DNA of 64,000 nucleotides from Enterobacteriaceae bacterium RIT691 (GCA_009668205.1 WJYM01000007.1:124001-188000); one strand, 5' to 3'; positions 52,677 through 62,012 are shown, numbered from the stretch's first letter. Numbers and translations are program-made. Notes: generated from the letters alone by a model not told the origin.

Positions 52677-53174
52677 ATGCTAAAAACGGAAATGATCGAC
52701 AAACTGAACGAGCAAATGAATCTGGAGCTCTACTCCTCACTGCTGTATCAGCAGATGAGCGCGTGGTGCAGCTATCACAGTTTTGAAGGTGCGGCCGCCT
52801 TTCTGCGCCGTCACGCTCAGGAAGAAATGACCCACATGCAGCGCCTGTTTGATTATCTGACCGACACCGGTAGCCTGCCGCGTATTAATACCACGGAGTC
52901 TCCGTTTGCTGAATATAGTTCGCTGGCAGAGCTGTTCCAGGTCACGTATGAACACGAACAGTTAATTACCCAGAAAATTAATGAACTGGTTCATGCGGCG
53001 ATGACCGGCCAGGATTACGCGACCTTTAATTTCCTGCAGTGGTATGTTGCTGAGCAGCACGAAGAAGAGAAGCTGTTTAAATCGGTCATCGACAAGCTGT
53101 CACTGGTCGGTAAAAGCGGTGAAGGCCTGTACTTCGTTGATAAAGAGCTGGCGACCCTCGACGCACAAAACTAA
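52677..53174 (+). CDS. ftnA: Ferritin FtnA
   Basis: A 165-residue iron-storage ferritin forming a 24-subunit shell. Ferroxidase residues are present: Glu17 (NLELYSS), Glu50 and His53 (EEMTHMQ), and Glu94. Length and ends match E. coli. The AT-rich upstream region (52488-52676) is where Fur and H-NS act in E. coli. Confidence 0.97.
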   Translation: MLKTEMIDKLNEQMNLELYSSLLYQQMSAWCSYHSFEGAAAFLRRHAQEEMTHMQRLFDYLTDTGSLPRINTTESPFAEYSSLAELFQVTYEHEQLITQKINELVHAAMTGQDYATFNFLQWYVAEQHEEEKLFKSVIDKLSLVGKSGEGLYFVDKELATLDAQN

Positions 53175-53228
53175 GTTTTCCGCTGGCAGCAGCCCTGCTG
53201 CCAGCCTCTTCTACGCCCGCCCCAAAGC

Positions 53229-53269
53229 CGTAAACTATTCATTACACTCACTGTAATTCAGATTTGACG
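53229..53269. promoter_or_regulatory. Two TyrR boxes upstream of tyrP
   Basis: Two near-consensus boxes (TGTAAA-N6-TTTACA pattern): CGTAAA-CTATTC-ATTACA at 53229-53246 and TGTAAT-TCAGAT-TTGACG at 53252-53269, with centres 23 bp apart. The second overlaps the promoter -35, as in E. coli tyrP, where TyrR represses with tyrosine and activates with phenylalanine. Confidence 0.75.
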
Positions 53270-53292
53270 TACTGCGGGATTTCCCCTAACCT
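53264..53292 (+). promoter_or_regulatory. tyrP promoter
   Basis: TTGACG (53264-53269), a 17-bp spacer and TAACCT (53287-53292), about 45 bp before the tyrP start. Confidence 0.7.
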
Positions 53293-53337
53293 GCGCGGCA
53301 TATTTTGCCGTATTCATCCTGAATGACAGAGGAAAGC

Positions 53338-54549
53338 GTGAAGAACCGCACTGTAGGGAGTATTTTAATCGTCGCCGGTACCACCATCGGCGCAGGGATG
53401 TTGGCGATGCCGTTGGCCTCTGCTGGCGTGGGCTTTGGCGTCACGCTCGGGCTGCTGTTCACCCTGTGGGCGCTGATGTGCTATACCGCACTGCTGCTGC
53501 TGGAAGTGTATCAGCACGTGCCGGCGGATACCGGGCTGGGCTCGCTGGCGCTGCGTTATCTGGGTCGCTACGGCCAGTGGGTGACGGGATTCAGCATGCT
53601 GTTCCTGATGTATGCCCTGACCGCGGCCTATATCAGTGGTGCAGGCGAACTGCTTGCCTCAAGCCTCGGTCAATGGTTTAACGTTGAACTCCCTCCTTCT
53701 GCAGGCGTGCTGCTGTTTACCCTGATTGGCGGTGGCGTGATTTGTGTGGGAACCACGCTTGTCGACCTGTTCAACCGCTTCCTGTTCAGCGCCAAAATCA
53801 TCTTCCTGGTGGTGATGCTGGTGCTGCTGCTGCCCCACGTCCATCGACTGAATCTGCTGACGCTACCGCTGGAACAGGGGCTGGCGCTTTCCGCCATTCC
53901 GGTGGTTTTCACCTCCTTCGGCTTCCATGGCAGCGTGCCCAGTATTGTCAGCTATATGAATGGCGATGTGCGTAAACTGCGCCGCATTTTCGTTATCGGC
54001 AGCTTCATTCCGCTGGTCGCGTATATTTTCTGGCAGTTGGCCACCCTTGGCAGCATCGAGTCTCCGGTGTTCAGCAGCCTGTTAGCCAATAATTCCGGTC
54101 TGAATGGCTTGCTGCAGGCTATCCGCGAAGTCGTCGCGACGCCGCACGTTGAACTGGCCGTGCATCTGTTTGCCGACCTGGCGCTGGCAACCTCATTCCT
54201 GGGCGTCGCCCTGGGTCTGTTCGATTACCTCGCGGACCTGTTCCAGCGTAAGAACACGGTGGGTGGCCGTCTGCAGACAGGAGCGATCACCTTCCTGCCA
54301 CCGCTGGCTTTCGCGCTGTTCTATCCCCGTGGTTTCGTGATGGCGCTGGGTTACGCCGGTGTCGCACTGGCGGTACTGGCCCTGATCGTCCCTTCGCTGC
54401 TGGCGATGAAAAGCCGTCAACAGCATCCTGAGGCAGCTTATCGGGTTGTCGGCGGTACTCCGGCGCTGTGGCTGGTATTCGGCTGTGGGATTGCGGTGAT
54501 TGCGGTTCAGGCGTTAATTGCGGCGGGCGTGCTGCCTGCGGTCGGCTAA
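53338..54549 (+). CDS. tyrP: Tyrosine-specific transport protein TyrP
   Basis: A 403-residue aromatic amino acid:proton symporter with eleven helices (HAAAP family). The start is GTG 53338 (then [15 protein letters not shown]), preceded by GAGGAAA. An ATG five codons upstream would add residues not found in E. coli. Conserved blocks [14 protein letters not shown] and [16 protein letters not shown] are intact. yecH, which lies between ftnA and tyrP in E. coli, is absent. Confidence 0.96.
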   Translation: MKNRTVGSILIVAGTTIGAGMLAMPLASAGVGFGVTLGLLFTLWALMCYTALLLLEVYQHVPADTGLGSLALRYLGRYGQWVTGFSMLFLMYALTAAYISGAGELLASSLGQWFNVELPPSAGVLLFTLIGGGVICVGTTLVDLFNRFLFSAKIIFLVVMLVLLLPHVHRLNLLTLPLEQGLALSAIPVVFTSFGFHGSVPSIVSYMNGDVRKLRRIFVIGSFIPLVAYIFWQLATLGSIESPVFSSLLANNSGLNGLLQAIREVVATPHVELAVHLFADLALATSFLGVALGLFDYLADLFQRKNTVGGRLQTGAITFLPPLAFALFYPRGFVMALGYAGVALAVLALIVPSLLAMKSRQQHPEAAYRVVGGTPALWLVFGCGIAVIAVQALIAAGVLPAVG

Positions 54550-54557
54550 TTTGCTGA

Positions 54558-54591
54558 AAGGTAATCTGGCGACATCGCGCCAGATTACCTT
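54558..54591 (+). terminator. Terminator of tyrP
   Basis: A perfect 14-bp stem (54558-54571 with 54578-54591) with a 6-nt loop, 8 bp after the tyrP stop. The following T-tract is short. Confidence 0.8.
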
Positions 54592-54764
54592 AATTCTCAT
54601 AACAGACAGACTACAACCGGCGATGATTCCCTCCAGTAATTTCAACATACCTAAACCAATCCCAAATCGCGGTCGAACAGCCCCACCATATTAAGACTTT
54701 TCTTGTGCAGCCTATTTTTTGCTGCCGTATTCTTGCGCTGTTTTCCATCAGGCAGAAAAAGTTT

Positions 54765-55124
54765 ATGAAAAAGATCTCTGTTATTTTAGTCATGATGACC
54801 CTCGCCGGTTGTAGTGCGACGGGCATCAGTGCCAATGCTAACCACGTTCGTGTCACCAATAATGAACCTGGAAAAGAATGCAAATTCCTCGGCGATATCA
54901 CTGGCAGTCAGGGTAATTTCTTTACCGGCGGCTGGACCTCGAACAGCAACCTTGAAACAGGCGCCCGCAATGACCTGAAGAATCAGGCGGCGAATATGGG
55001 CGGGAACGTGGTGTCCATCATTACGCAACGTGCCGGTCAGACGGGCAGTTCGTGGGAGGGTTCTGGCGGGCTTCAGCAAACGAACGTCACGCTTACAGGC
55101 AATGTGTATCGTTGCCCGGAATAA
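54765..55124 (+). CDS. DUF4156-type lipoprotein
   Basis: A 119-residue lipoprotein starting MKKISVILVMMTLAGC, with a lipobox Cys at 16. The body has CKFLGDITGSQGNFFTGGW and ends NVTLTGNVYRCPE with a paired Cys, the pattern of DUF4156 proteins. An in-frame ATG 20 codons upstream is rejected because it puts a second Cys-rich stretch before the signal peptide. No function is known. It is convergent with yecA. Confidence 0.82.
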   Translation: MKKISVILVMMTLAGCSATGISANANHVRVTNNEPGKECKFLGDITGSQGNFFTGGWTSNSNLETGARNDLKNQAANMGGNVVSIITQRAGQTGSSWEGSGGLQQTNVTLTGNVYRCPE

Positions 55125-55150
55125 AAAAAGGCCCGTAAGGGCCTTTTTTT
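55123..55150. terminator. Bidirectional terminator between the DUF4156 gene and yecA
   Basis: A-tract plus GGCCC / GGGCC plus T-tract, giving a 12-bp stem with a GTAA loop, shared by convergent genes and overlapping both stop codons. Confidence 0.9.
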
Positions 55151-55814
55151 ATTTAAGACAGCAGCTTTTATATTTTTTACCGCTGCCGCAAGGGCAAGGA
55201 TCGTTACGCCCAATTTTGTGCTGATTGACGACCGGCTGTTTCACCGGTGCTGCCTGTGGATTGTCTAACCAATAATGGCAGAGCGCCAACGCCGCAGGCT
55301 TAATAAGATCAACGCTTGCCACGTACTCTTCCGCCGTGAGGGCATCAAGGCGAGCAAAATTCTCTTCTTTGCCGTGTAACGCAATGGCATCTAATTGCGC
55401 TGACAGCGCCTCAGGCAAGTCGGACCAGTCGCTCAACGCCACACCGCGCATATAGCCAAAGCACCACTCTTCAACAATAGTGACTTCCTGACCTTCTTCC
55501 TCACGGGTGCCAAACAGTGGCTCATACTGATCCGGGTAGTCGCTCAGACGCTCGGCAACGTCATCCATATGCTGCAGGGTCAGATTCACAAAGCGGTCAC
55601 GCTCGCGGTCGTTAGCCCAACGTGGAACATGCTCCGCCCCGCCCCAGATAGTCAGCATCCAGTCTGCGGGTTCGATATCGACCGGCGATGAAAGGATTGC
55701 CGTCAACATCCCGTCCAGCTCAGCCACATCCATTACGGCTTGTTCATTGCCGTAGCGGGCCAGCACGTCGTCCAGCCATTCAAGTTCAGTTTCGTTCAGG
55801 GGTCCGGTTTTCAT
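55149..55814 (-). CDS. yecA: YecA, UPF0149 protein with C-terminal SEC-C zinc motif
   Basis: A 221-residue protein (E. coli length from the ATG at 55814; a GTG lies just before). It has an N-terminal UPF0149 domain and a C-terminal SEC-C motif, [13 protein letters not shown], that binds metal. The E. coli homologue has been linked to SecA-like ribosome or substrate binding through this motif. The role here is not defined. Confidence 0.95.
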   Translation of the reverse strand: MKTGPLNETELEWLDDVLARYGNEQAVMDVAELDGMLTAILSSPVDIEPADWMLTIWGGAEHVPRWANDRERDRFVNLTLQHMDDVAERLSDYPDQYEPLFGTREEEGQEVTIVEEWCFGYMRGVALSDWSDLPEALSAQLDAIALHGKEENFARLDALTAEEYVASVDLIKPAALALCHYWLDNPQAAPVKQPVVNQHKIGRNDPCPCGSGKKYKSCCLK

Positions 55815-55894
55815 CACAGGCTCGTCATAATGTCAAAAAATGGCGCTTACAGTAGCGGAAATGCCGGGAGAAAACCACCCGGCAACGGCCGCCG

Positions 55895-56467
55895 TTACAT
55901 ATCCTTGATAATGCTGCTGCGCATCGTTTCATACTCGACTTCGTTAATCAGACCGTCATCGAACATTTTCTTCGCCTGCGCCAGACGCTCACGCACGTCA
56001 TCAGCCGTGGTCTTCGCAGGTTCAACGCTTGCAAATTCGCTGGCTGGCGGATTCAGCGGGTCATCACCAAAGCGGTTGCTCCCGGTCGTGCCACGGGCAA
56101 ACAGCATCCAAAGTGACATCCCCAGTACGGCCAACCCGGCAACCAGCAGCAGCATCACCCAGCCGGTCGTGTTATCTGACTCTGCATTGATTACCAGCCC
56201 GATAAACCCAATGATCATCACGCCATAAGGCGCCAGAAGCAGCCAGCCGGACTTGTTAAGATCGTGCAGGCGGCGGACGGCAACCGCCAATCCAGGCAGG
56301 AGGATCGCCAGCCCCCAAATGCCGCCCACTAGCGGAATTAATCCCAACACAAATGAAAGCACAAAGTTGGTAACGGTAAAAACAACGTATTCCTTTCGCG
56401 CAGAGCGCCCACGGAAGGTGGCATACTTTTTAAAACAATCGACGTAACTGTCTACCAGCGTTGCCAT
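55895..56467 (-). CDS. DUF805 membrane protein with SHOCT domain
   Basis: A 190-residue inner-membrane protein. The N-terminal DUF805 domain begins with the amphipathic segment YVDCFKKYATFRGRSARKEY and is followed by about four helices, with VRRLHDLNKSGW between them. The C-terminal 30 residues (VRERLAQAKKMFDDGLINEVEYE) form a SHOCT module, a short oligomerisation unit. Function is unknown. E. coli K-12 has no gene at this place. Confidence 0.85.
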   Translation of the reverse strand: MATLVDSYVDCFKKYATFRGRSARKEYVVFTVTNFVLSFVLGLIPLVGGIWGLAILLPGLAVAVRRLHDLNKSGWLLLAPYGVMIIGFIGLVINAESDNTTGWVMLLLVAGLAVLGMSLWMLFARGTTGSNRFGDDPLNPPASEFASVEPAKTTADDVRERLAQAKKMFDDGLINEVEYETMRSSIIKDM

Positions 56468-56717
56468 GAAAGATCCCTCATCATCATTTATATTTTGTTA
56501 AACCCAAAGGTGCTGATCCAGCCTGAATCAGGTGCGCTATTTTAACGGATTTTCGCCAGAAAGAATCTGATAAAGATGGCGGTTGCAAAGCGTTGACTGT
56601 GGGGTAAGGTGGTCGCAAGAAAATTCAGGCAATATTAGCAAGTCAGCGTGCTGTTTTTGCAGAGAGTCTGTTTTAAAACCTGTCTCGGTTTAAAACAATA
56701 CCGGACTTAGAACATAG

Positions 56718-56777
56718 TTAGGAAATGCCCCTTATATCTCCGCTCGATTGGACGAGGGTTTACGGGGCATTTCCTAA
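56718..56777. repeat. Long inverted repeat downstream of the toxin-immunity pair
   Basis: A perfect 14-bp stem (56718-56731 with 56764-56777) encloses 32 bp that can form an inner CTCG/CGAG hairpin. There is no T-run on the minus strand, so it is not a standard terminator for the immunity gene. The surrounding gap 56468-56811 has no gene. Confidence 0.6.
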
Positions 56778-56811
56778 TTTTCCACTAACGTTTTAACAAG
56801 TACACTTGACA

Positions 56812-57219
56812 CTACTGTTTGATTTTTAGGCGCACGTCAGCGAACGAGCCGTTCAGTGTCAGGACCTTTCCTGCGTAGGTAATGTCGATGTCGCCGTTCT
56901 GGTCTACCCTGGCTTCGCTGATGCTGCCGGCCCCCTCGATCACAGGTGTCCCCGCGCTCAGCTGCTGGACGATAGCAGCGTCAGTGCCCTGGAGCTGCCC
57001 CGTTAAATAGTAGCGGTAAACTGTCGGAACTGTCGCGCCACCATCACGGCTAACGGTCATATAGAGCCACTGGCGCTCGGAGAGCTGATAAGAGCGCTGC
57101 AGCGCATCATTCGCCCGGACGTTCGGCTGATAGTTGAGCCACCAGAACCCCACGACAAGGGCTAAAAGCCCCAGGGTGATCGCCCTATGCGCCCACTTAA
57201 TAGCCGTTCTGAATGGCAT
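56812..57219 (-). CDS. Probable membrane-anchored immunity protein for the Ntox44 toxin
   Basis: A 135-residue protein with one N-terminal membrane helix (about 13-30, ITLGLLALVVGFWWLNY) and a periplasmic beta-rich domain of about 100 residues. It has no recognised family. Its start overlaps the end of the toxin gene by 23 nt, with AAGGGG 6 nt before the ATG, the tight pairing expected of a cognate immunity gene. Facing the periplasm, it suggests the toxin acts there. The immunity role is inference from position and topology. Confidence 0.6.
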   Translation of the reverse strand: MPFRTAIKWAHRAITLGLLALVVGFWWLNYQPNVRANDALQRSYQLSERQWLYMTVSRDGGATVPTVYRYYLTGQLQGTDAAIVQQLSAGTPVIEGAGSISEARVDQNGDIDITYAGKVLTLNGSFADVRLKIKQ

Positions 57220-57586
57220 AGTCGACCCCTTCCTTTATGTAGCGCTGATCGGTCGGGTCGTCACCGTAAGGCGGCTTCTCGTACCACTTTCCCCACTCTG
57301 GTTTAGCTGTCCCTGCGCGACTCTGCGCCCACCCTGCCCCCACAAGTAAAATTCCCTCGGGGATTCCTGCGGCGAGGCCAGCGGCACCGAAATTAAAGTT
57401 CCCGAAGTTCTGAAAGTAGGGATCAAATTGCTTATAGTCCCACGGTCCACCACGCCTGACCTTTTGATAAAACCAATGGTAGGTCGAAGCCGTGGCCATG
57501 TTGCGTGACATCCCTTTTTGACGTGCCTCCCGCATGTTCCTCGCGATAACTATCGAGCCTGGGCCCGGAATTGGAACAGATGACAT
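57197..57586 (-). CDS. Polymorphic toxin with Ntox44 domain
   Basis: A 129-residue protein made almost only of a bacterial toxin 44 (Ntox44) domain. The visible family pattern is: Trp in STYHWFYQKV, RGGPWDYK, the NFGNFNFGAAGLAAG block, LLVGAGWAQ and the closing DDPTDQRYIKEGVDYA. A GGAG ribosome site is 6 nt before the ATG. There is no signal peptide, Rhs, PAAR or VgrG part, so it would be a stand-alone cargo effector or a toxin left behind from a larger protein. No secretion genes are near. Confidence 0.7.
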   Translation of the reverse strand: MSSVPIPGPGSIVIARNMREARQKGMSRNMATASTYHWFYQKVRRGGPWDYKQFDPYFQNFGNFNFGAAGLAAGIPEGILLVGAGWAQSRAGTAKPEWGKWYEKPPYGDDPTDQRYIKEGVDYAIQNGY

Positions 57587-57917
57587 AAAAACTCCTTTTT
57601 AATCGACTTAACACTCCCTGGATAAACTAAAAGCCCCCGGATTATTACCGAGGGCGTATATTTTACAGCCAAAAACCTTATTCTTAATGTCGTTTGCGGC
57701 AAGTTTCGCTGCTCATGATTGTGATTTGAATCACATAGGCGCTCGACCATTATCTCCAGCTTAGCCGGCAGCTCTGCCGAAAGATGACAGCCACCGGAAT
57801 AGCGGGCTTGATAGAAGAGACTCAGGGGAGGTATCTAAAAACGCACCTTTCTGAGACAACAAACGGTAAGTCTCATCAAGTTTAAGAGAATGATGTCAGG
57901 AAATGGAATTTTTGGCT
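57587..57917. other. Non-coding stretch between the toxin gene and the leuZ terminator
   Basis: I see no supported gene. A bulged GCCC/GGGC hairpin (about 57633-57655) with TTTT on the minus-strand side may be a further terminator upstream of the toxin gene. Confidence 0.4.
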
Positions 57918-57942
57918 TAAAAAAACCACCCGTAGGTGGTTT
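57918..57942 (-). terminator. Terminator of the leuZ tRNA operon
   Basis: Minus-strand stem AAACCACC/GGTGGTTT (57935-57942 with 57923-57930) with a 4-nt loop and a run of seven T residues, about 40 bp past the tRNA 3' end. It is the original chromosomal terminator. Confidence 0.85.
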
Positions 57943-57982
57943 CACGACACTGCTTATCATTGATTTCATTCTTATTTTCCCA

Positions 57983-58039
57983 TGGTAGCCGGAGTGGGAC
58001 TTGAACCCACACAGCGCGAACGCCGAGGGATTTTAAATC
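57983..58039 (-). other. leuZ: 3' fragment (57 bp) of tRNA-Leu(UAA) gene leuZ: attachment-site copy of an integrated element
   Basis: The minus strand carries the anticodon loop to CCA end of tRNA-Leu(UAA), beginning GATTTAAAATCCCTCGG and ending GGCTACCA. The 5' half of the tRNA (acceptor strand, D-arm, first anticodon strand) is missing and unrelated AT-rich DNA takes its place. The native leuZ terminator is still downstream. This is the footprint of an integrase that recombines in the tRNA: the complete leuZ should lie at the far end of the element, outside this window. Confidence 0.85.
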
Positions 58040-58199
58040 ATGCGTGTTTTCCATTATTATCAGTAAGTTACTCTTATTTTTCGCCAGTAATGTCTTTTTT
58101 GTATATCTTATAAAACAGAAGCTTACCGCAAGCGATATTTTTCAATGGCGAAAAAACGCTCCTGTTAATTAAGTTCGTTAGGTACGTCAAACCGGCGAA

Positions 58200-58586
58200 T
58201 TATCGGCCAATGTTATGGGAGACTATTGACTGACACCTATCTGATACTTGCCGAGATAGTGCAATGGAAAAGTCACGATTGATATCATCGGGAACGCCCT
58301 TCATTGGGGCATTTAAACTTCTCAGAACACTGTTTTCCAATTTATCGCATTCGCTAAATGCACCTTTACTAGCAGTATCCAAAATGACACCTTGCATCTT
58401 ATCGAGCATTTGATCGTTAAACTCTGCCGCTTCTTGCGCACTAGGACCATTATCAATACGTAACAGAGCGTTTATGGCATTCTGACGTTCCATTTGTTCA
58501 GCAGCAATGAAGTTACTTTCATTACTTCCGTAGGCAGCGCTAGCTGTGAGCATCAATGTAATGAGTACTGCGTTAATCGCTTTCAT
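58200..58586 (-). CDS. Small secreted protein of unknown function in the island
   Basis: A 128-residue protein starting MKAINAVLITLMLTASAAYG (signal peptide), with GGAG 8 nt before the ATG. The mature part is helical and charged with two Cys (SECDKLE and RCQSIV). No family is recognised. It is the first gene inside the element next to the tRNA fragment. Base composition is more AT-rich than the flanking chromosome. Confidence 0.65.
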   Translation of the reverse strand: MKAINAVLITLMLTASAAYGSNESNFIAAEQMERQNAINALLRIDNGPSAQEAAEFNDQMLDKMQGVILDTASKGAFSECDKLENSVLRSLNAPMKGVPDDINRDFSIALSRQVSDRCQSIVSHNIGR

Positions 58587-58815
58587 GTCATTTCTCCGTT
58601 TTGTCGACGGCATATAGTGCTCTATTCCGTGTCAACGTCAAATCCCGAACGTTCGGTTTAAAACATAAGGGTGCTAAAGCTATGAACATAAGTCTTCATG
58701 GCACGTATCCTGTTTTTAGACAAATTTCGATGTTTCGCCCGCTTTTCCATGAATTGAAACCAAATATTGCATTTCTCCTATCTACTATACTTTCATTTTT
58801 TTGCTGAAGGTTTCT

Positions 58816-58926
58816 ATGTGTGGACGCTTTGCCCAATCCATGACCCGTGAAGATTATCTTTCGCTCATTACAGAAGATAATGAACTCGCTATCCCTTATG
58901 ACCCGGAACCTATCGAGCGCTTCAAT
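58816..58926 (+). pseudogene. 5' stub of a SRAP (YedK/HMCES-like) gene
   Basis: ATG TGT GGA opens the SRAP family start MCGRFAQSMTREDYLSLI, with the catalytic Cys2 that cross-links abasic sites in single-stranded DNA. Homology stops after IERFN (37 codons), where transposase-like sequence begins. The rest of the gene (about 185 codons) is gone. No product is expected to work. Confidence 0.8.
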
Positions 58927-59848
58927 GCAGCACAAAGCCCTTATCAACCGTGGCTCCCTCACTTTCTGGCTGGACGATGAGGCTATTCAGGCCTGGTACG
59001 AGTCGGCCACGCTTTCCTCGCGGGGCGGCCTCAACGCTATTCTGACCTTGCCATCGCCACCGTGCTGGTGATTAAACGCGTATTCCAACTGACATTGCGG
59101 GCTGCGCAAGGTTTTATTGATTCCATCTTTGCCCTGATGGGCATTCCGTTGAGATGCCCGGATTACACCAGCGTCAGTAATTGGGTCAGGTCGGTTAATG
59201 TTAGTTTCAAAGCACCCACCCGGGGTGAGATTGCACATTTGGTGATTGATTCCACCGGACTGAAGGTCTTTGGTGAAGGTGAATGGAAAGTCAAAAAAAA
59301 CACGGTAAAGAGCGCCGTCGTATCTGGCGAAAGCTGCACCTGGCTGTTGATGGAAAAACATAAGAAATCATCTGCGCAGACCTGTCGCTAAACAATGTAA
59401 CGGACTCAGAAGTCTTCCCGGGTCTTATCAGGCAGACTCACTGAAAAATCAGGGCAGCAGCGGCAGACGGAGCTTACGACACCCGACTCTGTCACGATGA
59501 ACTGCGGCGTAAGAAAATCAGTGCGCTTCTCCCGCCCCGAAAAGGCGCGGGTTACTGGCCTGGTGAGTACGCAGACCGTAATCGCGCAGTAGCAAATCAG
59601 CATATGAGCGGAAGCAATACCCGGTGGAAATGGACAAAGTAATACAACCGTCGCTCGATAGCGGAAACGGCGATGTACAGGGTAAAGCGGCCGTTCGGAG
59701 GTTCACTGACGCTGCGTGATTATGATGGCCAAGGTACGCGCGCTGAATAAAATAACGAAGGAAGGTATGCCAGAAGGCGTGCGAATAGCCTAAAAACCCG
59801 GTCAGCTACAGAGACGCTCGCCCTCAGTCTGATTTATTCAACAAAGCC
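58927..59848 (+). pseudogene. Degenerate IS903-like (IS5 family) transposase and right end
   Basis: Pieces of an IS903-type transposase appear in order but in different frames: RGSLTFWLDDEAIQAW, then (59062-59391) IKRVFQLTLRAAQGFIDSIF and PTRGEIAHLVIDSTGLKVFG, then further blocks to about 59800. At least two frameshifts and stops break it. The right inverted repeat (GATTTATTCAACAAAGCC) is at 59831-59848. The left end and its repeat are missing; the element is fused directly to the SRAP stub. Confidence 0.8.
59831..59848. repeat. IS903-type right terminal inverted repeat
   Basis: The reverse complement reads GGCTTTGTTGAATAAATC, the IS903/IS5-group terminal repeat. No matching left copy is present in 58700-59000. 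Confidence 0.8.
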
Positions 59849-60051
59849 GCTGGTTACACAACAATTTACCATAGCTTTTCTACCAATCCTGTTCTATAGA
59901 TTACATAGCATAAGGCTATGTAAAGTTAAGTAAACAAAATTCACCTCCACTCATGGAAAGGGAGGGCAGTTCATGTAAAAAATGTCCCTGATAATAAATT
60001 AATACCTTTCTTTATTTTAAACTTATAACCAAAGACACAGGCAGCATTATC

Positions 60052-61416
60052 ATGAAAACACTTAATCTACTTTTTGCTATAAGTTTACTTTCACTACTCA
60101 CAGCATGTTCGTCTAGCGAATCCTCAAAAAGAACAGCTTGTAACGAAGCCGCACAAAATTTAGATAGTCTTTCTACCGGTACCGATAAGGGCAGTTTTGA
60201 TGAAGGTTTTGAAAAGCTTAAAGCTACTTGCCATAGTCAGATACCTGAATCAAACGTTGAAAAATCCATACTAAGTTTCTTCTCCAAATCAAACGATTAT
60301 GACAAGGCATCAGAATATACTATCGCTTGGTATAAGGCGCAGGGGATTGCTTACATGCAAAATTCGCAAGCGCTAAGTCTCCTGGAAGTAGTAAATAAAA
60401 AAGCGATTTACGAGAAACCTAAAAATCCCACAGCAGCACAGAAATCTTTTATGGATTTTGAAAAGTCATTATCAAACTACCAGCTTTCGCGGGATGAGTA
60501 TTATTCATTAATAGAGACCTCCCTTACTTACAGATATTTAATGGGTGAGAGAAGCCAGGAGTTGGTTTTAGAATACAAGGCATACTTAAATTCGGACAAT
60601 CAACTATTTCGCGACGAAGTTCATGCATTACCAACCTACGATATGGCTATAGGCATGGCTAAACAAATAGGAGATAAGAAATCAGCTTCTGAGATGGAAA
60701 AACAAAGAGAAACTCTGAATGGCGCGGCTAATAAAATGCGACAACAATATCCATATGTACAAGGGGAAGATGGTGTTCCAGAGCAATATTACCAAAAGCA
60801 AATTTTACGAATTGGTATCATTTCAAAATATTTGAGTGAACACGGAGAAGACAAACTAGCAGAAACATGGAAACAAAGAGTACCCGTGTTACAACAAGAA
60901 ACGGTTGAAACTGCCCGCTCGAGGGCAATAGCCGAAAACGCAGCAGCACAGACGGCTCAAAACGAAAGTAATTCCACGCTAAGCACTCAAATTTTAGAAG
61001 TGATTAGCGCAGGTGTAATTGCACAAGCTGCTGGAGGAAATACGACGGCAGCAATCAATAATGGCCTTGCTAATATGGTCGCGAGTAATTCTGACAACCC
61101 TGAAATGATGTCAGCCGCTCAATCTGGTTTAACCTCGATAGCTCAATCTTCTGGCAATAGCTCCTCCGCAAACAATGTGTCAATGGTATCATCTGTTCCA
61201 TCTCAGACGTCTGCTGCCAAGTGTGACAGGTCTACTGTTGCCAGTTTCCAGCATTGTTGTTTAGCTATTCGCCACGGCTCCATTTCAACGTACCAAAATA
61301 AAGATGGCACCGTTGATTATGGATGTACCGGACCAGCGCCTTACCATGATAAAGAGAGTTGTACATATTCTGGTACTACGTTAGTCGGCGGCCTAAGCGC
61401 TTGTCGTGTTCAGTAG
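60052..61416 (+). CDS. Large lipoprotein of unknown function
   Basis: A 454-residue lipoprotein with the lipobox LLTAC (Cys19) in MKTLNLLFAISLLSLLTACS. Residues about 25-270 are helical and rich in Lys and Glu with repeat-like spacing (TPR-type is possible but not clear). There follows an Ala/Asn/Ser-rich stretch (about 280-390) and a Cys-rich C-terminal 65 residues (six or more Cys, including HCCLAI). The gene is AT-rich compared with the chromosome, which suggests transfer. No family is recognised. Confidence 0.75.
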   Translation: MKTLNLLFAISLLSLLTACSSSESSKRTACNEAAQNLDSLSTGTDKGSFDEGFEKLKATCHSQIPESNVEKSILSFFSKSNDYDKASEYTIAWYKAQGIAYMQNSQALSLLEVVNKKAIYEKPKNPTAAQKSFMDFEKSLSNYQLSRDEYYSLIETSLTYRYLMGERSQELVLEYKAYLNSDNQLFRDEVHALPTYDMAIGMAKQIGDKKSASEMEKQRETLNGAANKMRQQYPYVQGEDGVPEQYYQKQILRIGIISKYLSEHGEDKLAETWKQRVPVLQQETVETARSRAIAENAAAQTAQNESNSTLSTQILEVISAGVIAQAAGGNTTAAINNGLANMVASNSDNPEMMSAAQSGLTSIAQSSGNSSSANNVSMVSSVPSQTSAAKCDRSTVASFQHCCLAIRHGSISTYQNKDGTVDYGCTGPAPYHDKESCTYSGTTLVGGLSACRVQ

Positions 61417-61665
61417 GTTCTGTACAGACTACGACTGGCAGGTTGAGCTTGGTGGCAGCGTGATTGGCGGTACACTGGAATAAGTGAAAAGGAAGGTTAT
61501 AGCTTACGTTTGCCGGGTAGGTTACTGAAACATAGCGATAATAAAAAAATAGCTTGAGCATTTCACAAACTGCCGACAATAGCCCCGCGTTAACGGTTTC
61601 CGTTGTGGGTTCTTTTGACGACTAACTTTCTGCCGAAGCGCAGTTGGAGACATTAACGCCATTTT
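61417..61665. other. Non-coding stretch after the lipoprotein gene
   Basis: I see no supported gene here. The segment ends in the intrinsic terminator at 61666. Confidence 0.4.
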
Positions 61666-61690
61666 GGGCCGCCTTGTGCGGCCCTTTTTT
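61666..61690 (+). terminator. Intrinsic terminator downstream of the lipoprotein gene
   Basis: A perfect 7-bp GC stem (61666-61672 with 61678-61684) with a 5-nt loop and six T residues. Confidence 0.85.
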
Positions 61691-61805
61691 GTGTCTGCGC
61701 CCCGCTTGGCCTGCCCCCAGCATTAGATACAACCTTCAATTAGTAACGTCGGTTTTGTGACCCTGACCCCGAATATGCTCCAGTCATAATCAGGAATAAC
61801 CGGCT

Positions 61806-62012
61806 TTATGTTGGTTGCATATTCTGGCAACCGACAGACTTTTCAGCAAATTCAGACGGGGTCATCCAGCCCAGCGCAGAATAGGGACGTCTCTGGCTAT
61901 AGTGTATGCGCCAGGCCTCGATTTTGCATCGTGCGTCCTCCAAGGACATGAACCAGTTCTCGTTCAGACATTCCTGTCGCAACCGACCGTTGAACGTCTC
62001 CACCGTGGCATC
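61806..62012 (-). mobile_element. C-terminal fragment of an IS3-family transposase (OrfB)
   Basis: About 65 codons match the end of IS3-family OrfB: ETFNGRLRQECLNENWF, then RIHYSQRRPYSALGWMTPSEFA, with the last acidic catalytic region upstream lost. The reading stops matching at about 62012, where a phage tail gene begins. It is a remnant that cuts off the phage module. Confidence 0.82.

Noticed and set aside
58040..58199. Integrase gene next to the tRNA fragment
   Set aside because: No reading frame of useful length or tyrosine-recombinase motif is present in this stretch.
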